Below, in pieces: positions 1 through 9,105 of a stretch of DNA of 34,188 nucleotides. This stretch comes from JAHCHG01 sp038246645. Its GTDB lineage: Bacteria > Acidobacteriota > Blastocatellia > Pyrinomonadales > Pyrinomonadaceae. How positions within the stretch are numbered: position 1 is the first letter of the stretch; every line of letters starts with the position of its first letter. The stretch covers positions 1 to 34,188 of the forward strand of contig JBBRVS010000032.1 of the NCBI GenBank assembly GCA_038246645.1. Direction: 5' to 3'. The notes beneath the pieces are model-generated. The model did not search any database, was not told where the DNA came from, and saw only the letters and a list, made by a program, of their open reading frames with translations. The position numbers and the translations under genes are program-made.

Positions 1-204
1 ATCTCTGATCCAGGTTTTTCCGCCGTCTTCGGTGTGAATAAATTCGCCGTTGCTGCCGGAAATCCAGCCTTTATTTTCATTTAAAAAGAAAACGTCGTAA
101 AGCCACGCCAAAGTCTTTGCCTCCTGCTTTTCCCAATTTCCACGAATGGTTTGAGAAAAGACGAGAAACAATAAAAAGACGGTGATCTTTACAACCGATT
201 TCAT
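1..204 (-). CDS. Partial secreted Ycf48/BNR-repeat-like protein (N-terminal 68 residues)
   Basis: The reading frame starts at ATG 204 and runs off the window edge after 68 codons without a stop. The first 20 or so residues (MKSVVKITVFLLFLVFSQTI) form a hydrophobic export signal. The rest contains a typical beta-propeller blade of the Ycf48/BNR type: residues 47-67 read GWISGSNGEF then HTEDGGKTWI, with the GW..G...G.....T.DGG.TW pattern. In this family such blades repeat to build a propeller, but only one is visible here. It lies 66 bp downstream of the polysaccharide export gene on the same strand and could be the last gene of the EPS operon. The function is unknown; the fold call is fairly sure. 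Confidence 0.75.
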   Translation of the reverse strand, partial: MKSVVKITVFLLFLVFSQTIRGNWEKQEAKTLAWLYDVFFLNENKGWISGSNGEFIHTEDGGKTWIRD

Positions 205-270
205 ATTTGTAAAATCAATTCGACAGAGAAATTTATCAGACAGAAAATATATATTATTTTAACAAAAAGA

Positions 271-1101
271 TTAAAACGGACTTCCCAAAAGAAGTCGGAA
301 GACGCTTATTTTACCGGCGGCATCGAGAATTGTATTAAGGTTAAATCCCTGTTTCGGAATAAGAACCTGATCGCCCGGCTGCAAATAAGCCATTTCCGCC
401 TTTCCGGTTTCGATTTCCTTCAAATTCACTAAAATCGGATCAAATTTATTGGTCGTCGCATTCGGACGTAAAATAATCGCTCTTTTTTTGTCGCCTTCTT
501 TTGAAATTCCGCCCGATTCGGTAATTGCGTCAAAAACGCTGACTTTGCGCGTCATATAATAATTTCCTTGTTTTTCCACTTTTCCGATTACGGCGTACCG
601 CGCCGAACCGACTTTGACGAGCGAAACCATCACATTCGGGTCAATTATATATTCGTCGAGTTTTTTCGTTATTTCGTCTCTCACCTGCTCGATCGTTTTT
701 CCGCCAACAAAAATGCCTTCGCGAATCAGCGGATACGAAATTGTCGCCGTCGGCGGAACTGTGATTTCTTCTTTACAATAATCCGGACATTGCCCGAAAA
801 CCTGCACGTTTATAACATCTTCGGGACCGAGCCGGTATTCGGTCAGATAATTGACGTAATATTTTGTAATTGCGGCAACATCGGAATCATCTTCTTTCAG
901 CAAAACATTTTCAGGCGTTTTCTCTACTGCAGGAACTTTTTTATCGGTTTTTATTTCGTCCGTTTTTTCCTTAACGGTTTCCGCCTGTGCGATTCTTTCA
1001 CGTTGTTGCAGAACGACTTCCTGAGCCGAGATCAAACCGGCGGTGAACAAACTGAAAACTAAAACCAAACTGATTTTTTGCAGTATTTTTACTACTCTCA
1101 T
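271..1101 (-). CDS. Wza-like polysaccharide export protein (PEP-CTERM/EPS locus type)
   Basis: A 276-residue outer-membrane polysaccharide export protein. A signal peptide occupies residues 1-26 (ending LISA before QE). A charged linker follows, then the Poly_export domain beginning near residue 88 with the hallmark YRLGPEDVINVQVFGQ. A SLBB-like segment starts near residue 166 (YAVIGKVEKQGNYYM) and contains DAITESGG. The family forms the periplasmic/outer-membrane channel for exported polysaccharide. No lipobox cysteine follows the signal peptide, so outer-membrane anchoring is probably not through a lipid. It is the last clear EPS gene of the minus-strand cluster, 108 bp after the sugar transferase. 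Family assignment is secure; the exported polymer cannot be told from sequence. Confidence 0.9.
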   Translation of the reverse strand: MRVVKILQKISLVLVFSLFTAGLISAQEVVLQQRERIAQAETVKEKTDEIKTDKKVPAVEKTPENVLLKEDDSDVAAITKYYVNYLTEYRLGPEDVINVQVFGQCPDYCKEEITVPPTATISYPLIREGIFVGGKTIEQVRDEITKKLDEYIIDPNVMVSLVKVGSARYAVIGKVEKQGNYYMTRKVSVFDAITESGGISKEGDKKRAIILRPNATTNKFDPILVNLKEIETGKAEMAYLQPGDQVLIPKQGFNLNTILDAAGKISVFRLLLGSPF

Positions 1102-1209
1102 AATATTTTCTTTTGTCTTTAATAACGAATTTTCTTAAAACTCGTCTTCCACTGTTATTAAAAACGTCTATTGAATGATTTTATCCACTTTTTTCTAAAA
1201 TGCCTGGTT

Positions 1210-2601
1210 TTATCTGCCGCCTCTGCCGAAAAGCACGGTTTTAACGGTTTCAAAGACAATTACCAGATCGAGCGCCAGACTCTGATTTTTGATATAAAAC
1301 AAATCGTATTGAAGTTTACGCCGCGCATCGGCAACCGATGCGCCGTATGGGTATTTTATCTGCGCCCACCCCGTTAAACCCGGTGCAACCAGATGACGAT
1401 GTTCATAATACGGAATTTCATCGGCTAGCTGCTCGACAAAATGCGGGCGTTCGGGGCGCGGTCCGACAAAACTCATCTCGCCTTTGATAATGTTCCAAAA
1501 CTGCGGAATTTCGTCCACGCGGATTTTGCGAATGATTTTACCGACAAAAGTCGTACGGTCATCATCGGCGGTTGCCCAAACCGGTTTTCCGTCTTTTTCC
1601 GCATCGGTTCGCATCGAGCGAAATTTAATAACATTAATGATTTTCCCGTTTAGCCCGACTCTTTCCTGTTTATAAAAAATCGGACCTCTCGATTCGAGCT
1701 TAATCAAACCCGCCGTCAGCAAAGCAATCGGCGACGAAAGAATGATGCCGAGCAGAGCCAGCGAACGATGAATCAAATCGCGGAAGGCAACTTTGATGCG
1801 CGTGTCGCGTTTGCGTCCGGCGAAAATCAGCCACGAAGGGCGCAGCATATCAATGTGAACCTGTCCGGTTATGCGTTCAAAAAAAGATGTGCATTCCTCG
1901 ATATTGACATCGCCTGCCAAACTCATTTTCAGAAGTGTTTCGGTCGGAAAAGACCCGCGCCGTTCACGCACGGCAATGACAACCAGATCAATTTTTTCTT
2001 GCTTGATAATTTCTTCGAGGTTATTTGCCGAACCGAGCAGATTGATTTCTTTTGAAATGTCTGTCGGTACTGTCCCGTTTTCCGTGACGAATCCGGCGAT
2101 CCGATAACCTGCATCGCGTCTTTCCCAAACCGATCTTGCCGTATCTTCTGCTGCGCTGCCCGTTCCGACTATTAGAATCTTTTCGCCGAATTCGGGATGT
2201 CCGGTTAAAAGATGGATCAAAATTCGCCACGTTAAAAGCGAAACCAGCACGAACGGGACAGAAATAACCGAAACTCCGCGCCCGATCAGAAGCGGCGGAA
2301 AAAAGTAAAACAAAAGCGCCAGAATCGCCCAGGCGATCCCGATTGCCTGCACCAGGCGCAACATCAATTCCCGCCGATTTCCCATGACGGTAAAATCATA
2401 GAGATCATAAAAATATAAAATCAAAAGACAAACAAATGTCGCCAGGGCGATCTTAAACCAGCCGTTTTTTTCGCTGAGTTGAAATTCCGAACCTGTCCAA
2501 CCCAAACGCAAATACAAAGCAAGGATAATCCCGCCGTAGATGATTGCCGCATCTGCGAGAATTAACCATAAAGTCCGTGGGCTAAATCTGTTTCCGCTCA
2601 T
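1210..2601 (-). CDS. Exopolysaccharide polyprenyl glycosylphosphotransferase (EpsB/WbaP-like)
   Basis: A 463-residue initiating sugar transferase that puts the first sugar-phosphate on undecaprenyl phosphate. Four or so membrane segments lie within residues 10-135. A Rossmann-like CoA-binding-type domain begins near 140 (KILIVGTGSAAEDTARS). A re-entrant or transmembrane segment follows at about 280-300. The bacterial sugar transferase catalytic domain carries KFRSMRTDAE (327-336), RVDEIPQFWNI (361-371) and MSFVGPRPERP (376-386), which include the expected Asp-Glu and Pro-Arg-Pro signatures. The arrangement fits the PEP-CTERM-associated EpsB subfamily. It is read in line with the BY kinase upstream (40 bp gap) and the export protein downstream. 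Confidence 0.92.
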   Translation of the reverse strand: MSGNRFSPRTLWLILADAAIIYGGIILALYLRLGWTGSEFQLSEKNGWFKIALATFVCLLILYFYDLYDFTVMGNRRELMLRLVQAIGIAWAILALLFYFFPPLLIGRGVSVISVPFVLVSLLTWRILIHLLTGHPEFGEKILIVGTGSAAEDTARSVWERRDAGYRIAGFVTENGTVPTDISKEINLLGSANNLEEIIKQEKIDLVVIAVRERRGSFPTETLLKMSLAGDVNIEECTSFFERITGQVHIDMLRPSWLIFAGRKRDTRIKVAFRDLIHRSLALLGIILSSPIALLTAGLIKLESRGPIFYKQERVGLNGKIINVIKFRSMRTDAEKDGKPVWATADDDRTTFVGKIIRKIRVDEIPQFWNIIKGEMSFVGPRPERPHFVEQLADEIPYYEHRHLVAPGLTGWAQIKYPYGASVADARRKLQYDLFYIKNQSLALDLVIVFETVKTVLFGRGGR

Positions 2602-2641
2602 TAAATTTCAAAAAAAACGTCTTCCTCCCGCTTGTTTTTAA

Positions 2642-3649
2642 TTAAACTCCCAAACGCCGGTTTGTATTGTAATAGCCGTAATTATACTGGCTTTCATCCA
2701 AAACATCTTCACTTTGATTGAGAACGACTCCGAGCATCCGGTCTTTCGGAAGAGTTTCAAGAATACGGTCAAGCACGCTGTACCGGGTTTTTCCGGCACG
2801 AACAACAAGGATTGCACCATCGGCGTGATTTATCAATACGGTCGCATCGGTAAAAATCCCCAGAGGCGGCGCGTCAATTATCACGAAATCAAACATTTCA
2901 CGCGCCTGCCGCAGAATTTCCTTAAATGTCGGACCCGAAATCAATTCGGCAACATCGCTGCGCGCCTCGTCGCCCGGCAAGAGATGCAATCCGGCGGGAT
3001 TTAATTTAATAATCGAATCTGCCAACGTCGCTGTGCCCGAAAGAATATCGGAAAGTCCTTTATCGGCTTCGATTCCTAAGTAATCGGTCAAACTCGGCAG
3101 ACGCAGATCGCTGTCAATAATCAGCGCGTTGATGCCGTCGGTTTGCGCCAGAAGCCACGAAAGATTAAGCGCGGTAACGGTTTTTCCCTCGCTCGGATTA
3201 ACGCTGGCGACGACGATTGACTGCAATTTCTGCCGTTGGCTGCGGTGCAGAATATGGGTTCGCAAGCTGCGGTATTCTTCGCAGTAATTTGAATGCGGCT
3301 GACGGATAGCGACAAGGCGTGGCTCAACGCGCTCTGCCTCGACATCCCATTCTGCAAAAGCAGGGAGATGTCTGTCGGCAGGGCGGGTTGAGCCAATAGC
3401 GTCCAAAGTTGCCCCAGCAGTATTTTTAGTTTCCCAATCAGGGAGTGCCTTCCCGATTAAAGAATCCGCCTGCTCATTGAACGCTAAATTCGATTTACCG
3501 ATTTTAATATCTTCGCTTGCAAGCATTTCCGGCGGCGAATTTGCCGGTCGGTTGTTTTTGCCGAACGGCACGACATTGTTCGTCCCGTTCGGCTGAGCCG
3601 TATTTACCTGTTCGGATTTCCTTTTTTGCAATGCTTTAAGAATACTCAT
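2642..3649 (-). CDS. BY-type tyrosine autokinase of the EPS/PEP-CTERM locus
   Basis: A 335-residue cytoplasmic bacterial tyrosine kinase controlling chain length and export. The variable N-terminal 140 residues precede the kinase core: Walker A NPSEGKT (151-157), Walker A' ALIIDSDLRLPS (175-186) and Walker B FDFVIIDAPP (253-262). The C terminus has the Tyr cluster that the family autophosphorylates (QYNYGYYNTN, 321-330). The membrane activator is probably the separate Wzz/GumC-like protein two genes upstream. The N-terminal linker contains a palindromic DNA element translated in frame (about residues 86-110; see the repeat entry). This is the same layout as the PEP-CTERM-locus tyrosine kinase family. 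Confidence 0.92.
   Translation of the reverse strand: MSILKALQKRKSEQVNTAQPNGTNNVVPFGKNNRPANSPPEMLASEDIKIGKSNLAFNEQADSLIGKALPDWETKNTAGATLDAIGSTRPADRHLPAFAEWDVEAERVEPRLVAIRQPHSNYCEEYRSLRTHILHRSQRQKLQSIVVASVNPSEGKTVTALNLSWLLAQTDGINALIIDSDLRLPSLTDYLGIEADKGLSDILSGTATLADSIIKLNPAGLHLLPGDEARSDVAELISGPTFKEILRQAREMFDFVIIDAPPLGIFTDATVLINHADGAILVVRAGKTRYSVLDRILETLPKDRMLGVVLNQSEDVLDESQYNYGYYNTNRRLGV
3321..3394. repeat. Imperfect palindromic element inside the BY-kinase linker, translated in frame
   Basis: The segment begins with ggctcaac (3321-3328) and ends with its inverse gttgagcc (3387-3394). The two halves can be aligned as an imperfect palindrome around positions 3354-3360 (tctgc/gcagg near the centre). 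It encodes about 25 residues of low-conservation linker (GSTRPADRHLP and following). The same end sequence gttgagcc, in the same orientation and reading frame (GST-P-D), occurs in the in-frame element of the HPPD gene at 31329-31384, suggesting one repeat family that can sit inside genes. Confidence 0.5.
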
Positions 3650-3693
3650 AATTCAAATCTCTCTTGTTTCAAAGTCTTCACTTCGAAAAATTT

Positions 3694-4731
3694 TTAATTA
3701 AATCCGGTAAGATCATCGAGGTCTAATTCGATGATTGATTTTTTGTCGCTTATTTTTGATTTACCGTTTCTTTCCGCCGAATCGCTTTTGAACTTTTTTT
3801 CCTGTTCGTCTTCCTCGCTCCGGTTTTTCCAGAGTTCTTCCTCTGCTTCATTGGTTAAAACTTTGGCGGAAGACGAGTTGTCTTCTTCTCTTCTGTCCGT
3901 ATTAGTAATAAAAGTCATTCGGTGCGGCAGCAGATCGAGATTGTCGGCAACTTTTTCGATTATCTGCCGGCTGATTAATTCTTCGCCCATCGCATACGCG
4001 GTCAGCATCGCGTTATCGCAAAGATTGTTGATTTGACGCGGAATGCCTTCCGAACATTGATAAATCAGATCAATCGCATCGGGCGTAAAAATATTCGGCT
4101 CCTCGCTTCCGGCGATCAGAAGTCTTTCGGTAATATATCGCCCGACTTCTTCCGCGTTCGGAAAAACGTGCATCTGACAGCGCAGCGCGACGCGCTGTTT
4201 TAATTGGCGCAAATTCGGCTGATTTAATTTGTCGCGCAGTTCGGGTTGTCCGGTCAGAACGATTTGCAGATGTTTGGCATTGTCCGATTCGAAATTCATC
4301 AAAAGGCGGATTTCTTCCAGAACATCATCGGACAGATCGTGGGCTTCATCAATAATCAAAACCGTGCGAAGACCGCGCCGGTGGCGTTCCGCCAAAACTC
4401 TGCCGAGTTCACTCAAAAGTTCGGCTTTATTATTCCAGTCCTTAATTTCCAGCATTTCCGACACGTGATAATAAAATTCCTCGATCGAAAGACGCGGATT
4501 GAAAATATACGCCGCCATCACGCTCGCATCCATTCGCCGCAAAATCCAGCGCAGAGCCGTCGTTTTTCCCGTTCCGACCTCGCCGACCAGAACGATCAGA
4601 CCTTTTGCATTTTCCAGCCCGTAATAAAGACTTGCCAAAACCTCGTTATAACTCGGCGTAAAAACGATATATTGCGGATCGGGCGATAAAGTGAACGGTA
4701 AATCTTCTAAACCAAAAAATTCTTTATACAT
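3694..4731 (-). CDS. ExeA-like AAA ATPase of the PEP-CTERM/EPS locus
   Basis: A 345-residue AAA ATPase of the GspA/ExeA-like kind found in exosortase EPS loci (putative secretion ATPase). The N terminus has the family opening MYKEFFGLEDLPFTLSPDP. Walker A is GEVGTGKTT (50-58), Walker B LIIDEAHDLS (125-134), and the sensor/arginine region includes LTGQPELRDKL. The C-terminal 60 residues are highly charged and acidic (about 285-345) and may be a flexible interaction tail. It lies 44 bp upstream of the tyrosine kinase and 46 bp downstream of the chain-length gene in one presumed operon. No membrane segment is seen. Exact role in polymer export is not established for the family. Confidence 0.9.
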   Translation of the reverse strand: MYKEFFGLEDLPFTLSPDPQYIVFTPSYNEVLASLYYGLENAKGLIVLVGEVGTGKTTALRWILRRMDASVMAAYIFNPRLSIEEFYYHVSEMLEIKDWNNKAELLSELGRVLAERHRRGLRTVLIIDEAHDLSDDVLEEIRLLMNFESDNAKHLQIVLTGQPELRDKLNQPNLRQLKQRVALRCQMHVFPNAEEVGRYITERLLIAGSEEPNIFTPDAIDLIYQCSEGIPRQINNLCDNAMLTAYAMGEELISRQIIEKVADNLDLLPHRMTFITNTDRREEDNSSSAKVLTNEAEEELWKNRSEEDEQEKKFKSDSAERNGKSKISDKKSIIELDLDDLTGFN

Positions 4732-4777
4732 GCTTGCCTCTTAGCTTTTAACTGTAAATTTTTAACCAAAACCAACG

Positions 4778-6436
4778 TTATGAAACGAAACGCTCAAAAA
4801 CTCGTGTCAATTGCAACAAAATAATGACCAGCGGAATGCTGCCGATTGCCGCCGCAAATCCTGCCAAAACCTTAAACCAATGAGTTCGCGCCTGCCACGT
4901 TTTTTCCTGCGGGGAAAGCAAGGGCGGAACCGATGCCAAAACCGGAAGTCCCGTATAATGCTTGGTGTCTTCGATATTTTGGATTTTCAAAACACGCGGA
5001 AGTTCGAAAAGTGCCGCGAGAAATAAACCGATGATCAGTCCGGCACCCGCGCCGGCTGCCGCCAGCACGCCGCGTTTCGGCGCGACCGGATAATCGGGCA
5101 GATTCGCCGGATCCTGAATTTTGATCGTTTCGCCCTGCGCGTTGCTGGCGCGGTCGTAATCGAGATTTACCGCGTTTCGCATTTTCAAAACTTCGTCATA
5201 CGCCGCTTTTGCCGATTGATACTGCGTATTAATGCCTTCGAGCGCCACCGAAACATTCGGAATCATATTGATTTTCGATTCGAGTGCCGAAATTTGCATG
5301 GCATTTCTGCCTATTTCTTCGTCCTTAAATTTCAACTGCTGATCAATATCGGCAATCTGATTTTCGGCTTTTTGTTTCTCGATCAAAAGAGTCTGCTTCT
5401 GCATTTCAGCTTTGCGCTTCTTTTCGGTTTGAGAATCCTGAATAATGCCGACCTGATTTTTTTTCAGGTTTTCGATTTCATCCTCAATTTTTGCAATATC
5501 GTTTTTTGCTTCCTGAACCTTCGGATGAGCATCGCGCAAAGTTAATTTTAAGTTTGCCAATTTTGCATTTAATTCCGCTCTTTTTTGTAATAATTGAGCA
5601 AACGCTACATCGTTCACAGGGCGGGAAGAGTTTTGACCGCTCTGCGTATCTTCCTCGCTGTATTGATCAATCAGGCGCGCCTGACTGTTAAGCGATTGAA
5701 TATTATCGTTCAGACGGCTTTTTTCCATTCGGGAAGTTTCTTTTTCCTTTGAAATGGTTTCTTCGCGTTTGCGTAAACCGTCGAGTTGGGCAATCAATCC
5801 CTGCGAAGATTCCGGCAGAGTCTCGACATTCTGAAGCATTATCTGAAGCCTCTGTTTTTCCAGAGCGTCGAGCGTTTCCTTTTTCTCGCCAAGATTTTTA
5901 TCGAGAAATTCGCGCGTCGTTTCCGCCGATTCACTGGAAAACTTGACCTGCGCGTTGATATATTTGCTTGCCAACTCCGACGTAACATTTCGCGCCGCTT
6001 CCGGCGAACGATCCCGGTATTTTATGCTGAATGCCGCCACTTTTAGCAAGTCATCGGTTCTTTCCCAATCAACCGTAATGTTTTTCAGCATTTTTCCCAT
6101 AATCAGTTCCATCGGCACGTCGGCTTCCCGCTCGGCTTTGAAAAGATCATATTTATTGATCATCGGTTGAAGTTCTTTGGCGCTCAAAACTTCTTTATTG
6201 ATACTGTTTAAGCGCTGCGTTAAATCTTCGTCCGTCAATGATCTGACGACTTTATCGGGAATTTTCGGCGGTTCGACGATCAGCAGAGTTCTCGATTCAT
6301 AAATGTTCGGCAAATGTTGAACGACATAATAGACAGCCACCGCCATCGTGATAATCGGCAGCAGAATCAGCCATTTTCGCCGTTTTAACATCCGCATCAA
6401 ATCGCTTGCCGTTCTATGTCTGAATTCTACGCTCAT
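4778..6436 (-). CDS. Wzz/GumC-like polysaccharide chain-length determinant
   Basis: A 552-residue inner-membrane polysaccharide co-polymerase. The N-terminal Wzz domain includes a transmembrane helix at about 21-40 (WLILLPIITMAVAVYYVVQH) followed by the YESRTLLIVEPPKIPDKVV beta segment. A long periplasmic coiled coil spans about residues 155-400. The second membrane helix (GVLAAAGAGAGLIIGLFLAA) follows the proline-rich PVAPKRG motif near 455. An extra hydrophobic segment near the C terminus (VLAGFAAAIGSIPLVIILLQ) is typical of the PEP-CTERM-locus version. No cytoplasmic kinase domain is fused; the BY kinase is a separate gene. The start at 6436 gives a good Wzz opening. Confidence 0.92.
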   Translation of the reverse strand: MSVEFRHRTASDLMRMLKRRKWLILLPIITMAVAVYYVVQHLPNIYESRTLLIVEPPKIPDKVVRSLTDEDLTQRLNSINKEVLSAKELQPMINKYDLFKAEREADVPMELIMGKMLKNITVDWERTDDLLKVAAFSIKYRDRSPEAARNVTSELASKYINAQVKFSSESAETTREFLDKNLGEKKETLDALEKQRLQIMLQNVETLPESSQGLIAQLDGLRKREETISKEKETSRMEKSRLNDNIQSLNSQARLIDQYSEEDTQSGQNSSRPVNDVAFAQLLQKRAELNAKLANLKLTLRDAHPKVQEAKNDIAKIEDEIENLKKNQVGIIQDSQTEKKRKAEMQKQTLLIEKQKAENQIADIDQQLKFKDEEIGRNAMQISALESKINMIPNVSVALEGINTQYQSAKAAYDEVLKMRNAVNLDYDRASNAQGETIKIQDPANLPDYPVAPKRGVLAAAGAGAGLIIGLFLAALFELPRVLKIQNIEDTKHYTGLPVLASVPPLLSPQEKTWQARTHWFKVLAGFAAAIGSIPLVIILLQLTRVFERFVS

Positions 6437-6491
6437 TTTATAATTCCTTTGTTAAATCCCGTGTGTGTTTTGCTGTTTAATTATTTGTCAA

Positions 6492-6695
6492 TCAATTGTT
6501 ATTAACGACAACTGCTTCTTTCATTTCACCCAATACTTTTTTCGTATGTTTTTCTTGTCTGTTGAGAAAGGAGCGCAAACCTGCCGTTGCGGCGAATATG
6601 GCAACACCGAAAAAAAGTATGGTGAGAGGTTCGGATACTGCGCCCGACAAAGATTTTTTGCTCATCAAATCAGCGAAAAAATTTAATATAAACAT
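6492..6695 (-). CDS. 67-residue protein made of a PEP-CTERM-like sorting signal
   Basis: A small same-strand gene between the TPR lipoprotein and chain-length genes. The ATG at 6695 is preceded by GGAG about 9 nt upstream, which favours it over the internal Met11. Residues 19-44 read as a PEP-CTERM-like tripartite signal: AVSEPL, a hydrophobic helix ILFFGVAIFAATAGL, then a basic end (R41...R46...K49). Canonical signals have P-E-P; here it is S-E-P, and the tail after the helix is longer than usual (about 26 residues, basic then polar, ending NNN). Since the exosortase is encoded 3.4 kb upstream in the same cluster, this is a plausible dedicated substrate. Alternatively it is a simple single-pass membrane protein. 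Coding nature is supported by spacing, strand and the ribosome site. Confidence 0.7.
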   Translation of the reverse strand: MFILNFFADLMSKKSLSGAVSEPLTILFFGVAIFAATAGLRSFLNRQEKHTKKVLGEMKEAVVVNNN

Positions 6696-6735
6696 CTGCT
6701 AAATCTCCAATTCCAAATCTAAAATTTTCTGTCAG

Positions 6736-9027
6736 TTATGCCGTCGGTTTGCCGAGTGAATTTATCGCCATCGTCAGACGCTGACTGTATTCCCCGTTCG
6801 GGGCAGCTCCGTTGCGCGACGCTTCCGCGGCATCGAGCGAAACGGCTTTTCTTAAATTCTCGATTGCCGACGTGTGTAAGCCTTTTTGATAATAAACCCA
6901 GCCTAATGTGTCGTAATATCCGGCATTATTCGGGTCTTGATTAACCGTCGTCTGGGCAAGCCGCAGGGCTTCATCCAAATTTGTTTTGTTGGTTGCCAGC
7001 AGCCAAGCCAGATTATTTGCCGCAATCGGCAAATCAGGCTCGATCTCCAGAGCTTTGCGGTAACTTTTCTCGGCTTCCGCCGCATTGTTGCGCGAGTCTT
7101 CCAAAATTCCGATCAAGGTGTAAACCGAAGCTGAAGATTTTCTTTCGACAACCTTTTTGAATTGATCGAGCGCGGCATCAGTTTGATTCTGCTGAATCAA
7201 AATCGTTGCATACATCGAATAAGCCGGCAGATAATTTTCATCGAGTTCGATCGTCTTCTTCAGCTCGGTTTCGGCGGCTGGCAGATTGTTTTCCGCTAAA
7301 TAAACGTCCGCCTTCAAATAATACAAAGCCGCCAGAGTGCTGTTTTGACCGGCATTTTCCCCGATTGACTGATCGATTTTCACCTGTGCCTGAGCAAATT
7401 GTTTTTGCCGGATCAAAACATTGACCAGACCGCTCAACGCATCGAAATTTTTGCCGTCGGCTGCCAGAGCCTTTTCATAAAGATTCAGGGCTTCCGCAAA
7501 ATTTCGTTCGGCAACATAGATTTTTGCCAGATTGACCATTGCCGATGCGGAATTCGGAGTAAAATTCGCCACATCGCTTAAATCCTTCTGGGCGATGGCG
7601 ATTTTTCCGAGCTGCAAATAAGCCAAACCGCGTGCCGTCAAAGCGCGAATCCGCAAATCTTCGAGCGATTGTTCGGTGTTTTCGGAAGTTGCCGTGGCGC
7701 TCTTTGATGTTTGAAGCAATTCATTTGACTGACGCAACGCCAGTTCCGATTCTCCGGCAGCCAGACTTGCCTGAATTTTTAATAAATTAACGCGCAGAAA
7801 TTTCGGGTGATATTTCGACAAATCGCCGATAAACGCCCGGGCTTGCTCGATTTGTCCGAGTTCCATCTGCACCTGTGTCATATAAAAAAGTGCGTCTTTC
7901 CGGCTCGGAGTTTTTTTCAGAATCTCTTCCAAATCCTTAACCGCCTCTTCGGCTTTATTTTCCTGAAGATAGACGCGAACACGAAGCAGCAGAGCATCCG
8001 CATCACGGTCGTTGATGGCAAAAAGTTTTTCGATTTGTTCTTTTACTTTTTCCGGTTCTTTGCGTTCGAGATAAATATCGCCGAGACGGTAGCGGGCGCG
8101 GACATATTCGGGAAATTCCGCGATAATACCGCTGAAAACTTCGATTGCTTCATTGTCGCGGTTGATCGAAGTATAAAAATTTCCTAATATGATGCGGCTT
8201 TCCGGAGTGTTTTCTTCAACCTGAACCAAATCTTTAAAGGCTTTCTCGGCTTTATCAAACTGTTTTTGAGCAACGTAATATGCCGCGACGGATTCCCGCG
8301 CTTCGATATTCTTCGGCTCGGCTTCGACCGCTTTGAGAAATTGAGTTTCGGCATCATTAAAACGCTTGTCGTAAGATAAAAATCTGGCGTATTCCAAATA
8401 ACCGATTGCCGCCGCCGGATTTACCGAAATGCCTTGTTTGAGCGCACCTTCCGCTTCCTTGATTTTATTGGCTTTGATAAAAAAGCGCGAAAGACTGATA
8501 TATGATTCGGTTCGATTCGGATTAAGCGAAATGGCGTGCCTTAGGACATCTAAAACTTCCTGTTCGGTTTTCCCCTGCGTCGAAAGCAGACTTGCTTTTA
8601 AGATATGACCTTCGATGAAATTCGGATCGCGCGTGAAAACGTCCTGCAGAAGTTTATCGGTTTCATCAATTTGCGGCGGTTCAAAGGTCAGCAAATAATT
8701 GCCGAGTTTGACTTTTGCGTCCAGATTACCGGGCTTTAAATCAATGACCTGTCGCAATTCTTCGACCGTTTCGGTAAATTGTCCGAGATTTTCATAGCCG
8801 CGGGCTAATCCCCAATGAGCTTCCGCCGAATCTTCATCTATATCAATCGCGGCGCGAAACTCCATCACGGCTTCCTGAAATTTGCGTTTTTGCAAAAATT
8901 CTTCGCCGCGCAAAATGTGATTTTCTTTGGCTTGACTGCTGCAGGAAATAAAGAACAGACTGAAACCGAGCAGACTGGTAAGCAGTAAAAATTTGGATAT
9001 AAAACTCAGGCACTCTTGTTTTCGCAT
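6736..9027 (-). CDS. TPR-repeat lipoprotein of the PEP-CTERM/EPS locus (PrsT-like)
   Basis: A 763-residue lipoprotein built almost wholly of tetratricopeptide repeats. The signal peptide ends in a lipobox with the modified cysteine at about residue 29 (LFFISC-SS). The first TPR starts near residue 37 (NHILRGEEFLQKRKFQEAV), and repeats with the A-G/A-A-P pattern continue to about residue 740 (NNLAWLLATNKTNLDEALRLA, then YYDTLGWVYYQKGLH). Length and content match the PEP-CTERM-system TPR lipoprotein family, which accompanies exosortase EPS loci. It probably scaffolds the envelope-spanning export machinery. It follows a long leader (9028-9475) and is the first gene of the second half of the cluster, with the mini sorting-signal gene 40 bp downstream. 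Confidence 0.92.
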   Translation of the reverse strand: MRKQECLSFISKFLLLTSLLGFSLFFISCSSQAKENHILRGEEFLQKRKFQEAVMEFRAAIDIDEDSAEAHWGLARGYENLGQFTETVEELRQVIDLKPGNLDAKVKLGNYLLTFEPPQIDETDKLLQDVFTRDPNFIEGHILKASLLSTQGKTEQEVLDVLRHAISLNPNRTESYISLSRFFIKANKIKEAEGALKQGISVNPAAAIGYLEYARFLSYDKRFNDAETQFLKAVEAEPKNIEARESVAAYYVAQKQFDKAEKAFKDLVQVEENTPESRIILGNFYTSINRDNEAIEVFSGIIAEFPEYVRARYRLGDIYLERKEPEKVKEQIEKLFAINDRDADALLLRVRVYLQENKAEEAVKDLEEILKKTPSRKDALFYMTQVQMELGQIEQARAFIGDLSKYHPKFLRVNLLKIQASLAAGESELALRQSNELLQTSKSATATSENTEQSLEDLRIRALTARGLAYLQLGKIAIAQKDLSDVANFTPNSASAMVNLAKIYVAERNFAEALNLYEKALAADGKNFDALSGLVNVLIRQKQFAQAQVKIDQSIGENAGQNSTLAALYYLKADVYLAENNLPAAETELKKTIELDENYLPAYSMYATILIQQNQTDAALDQFKKVVERKSSASVYTLIGILEDSRNNAAEAEKSYRKALEIEPDLPIAANNLAWLLATNKTNLDEALRLAQTTVNQDPNNAGYYDTLGWVYYQKGLHTSAIENLRKAVSLDAAEASRNGAAPNGEYSQRLTMAINSLGKPTA

Positions 9028-9057
9028 TTTTATAATACTTGTTTAAATATATTCGTT

Positions 9058-9105
9058 TTGATTAAAAATCACGCAATCGGGCACGACCGCAAAACTCTTA
9101 ATCAA
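9058..9105 (-). promoter_or_regulatory. Paired stem-loop in the leader of the TPR lipoprotein gene
   Basis: On the minus strand an 8-bp perfect outer stem (ttgattaa / ttaatcaa, at 9105-9098 and 9065-9058) encloses a 7-bp inner stem gcggtcg / cgattgc (two G-U pairs) closed by a UGCC loop. It ends about 30 nt before the ATG at 9027. It could be a cis-acting RNA element or a protein site; it does not match a riboswitch class I recognise. Confidence 0.35.

Noticed and set aside
9058..9105. Cyclic-di-GMP riboswitch before the TPR gene
   Set aside because: The conserved core sequences of the known classes are not present; only simple pairing is seen.
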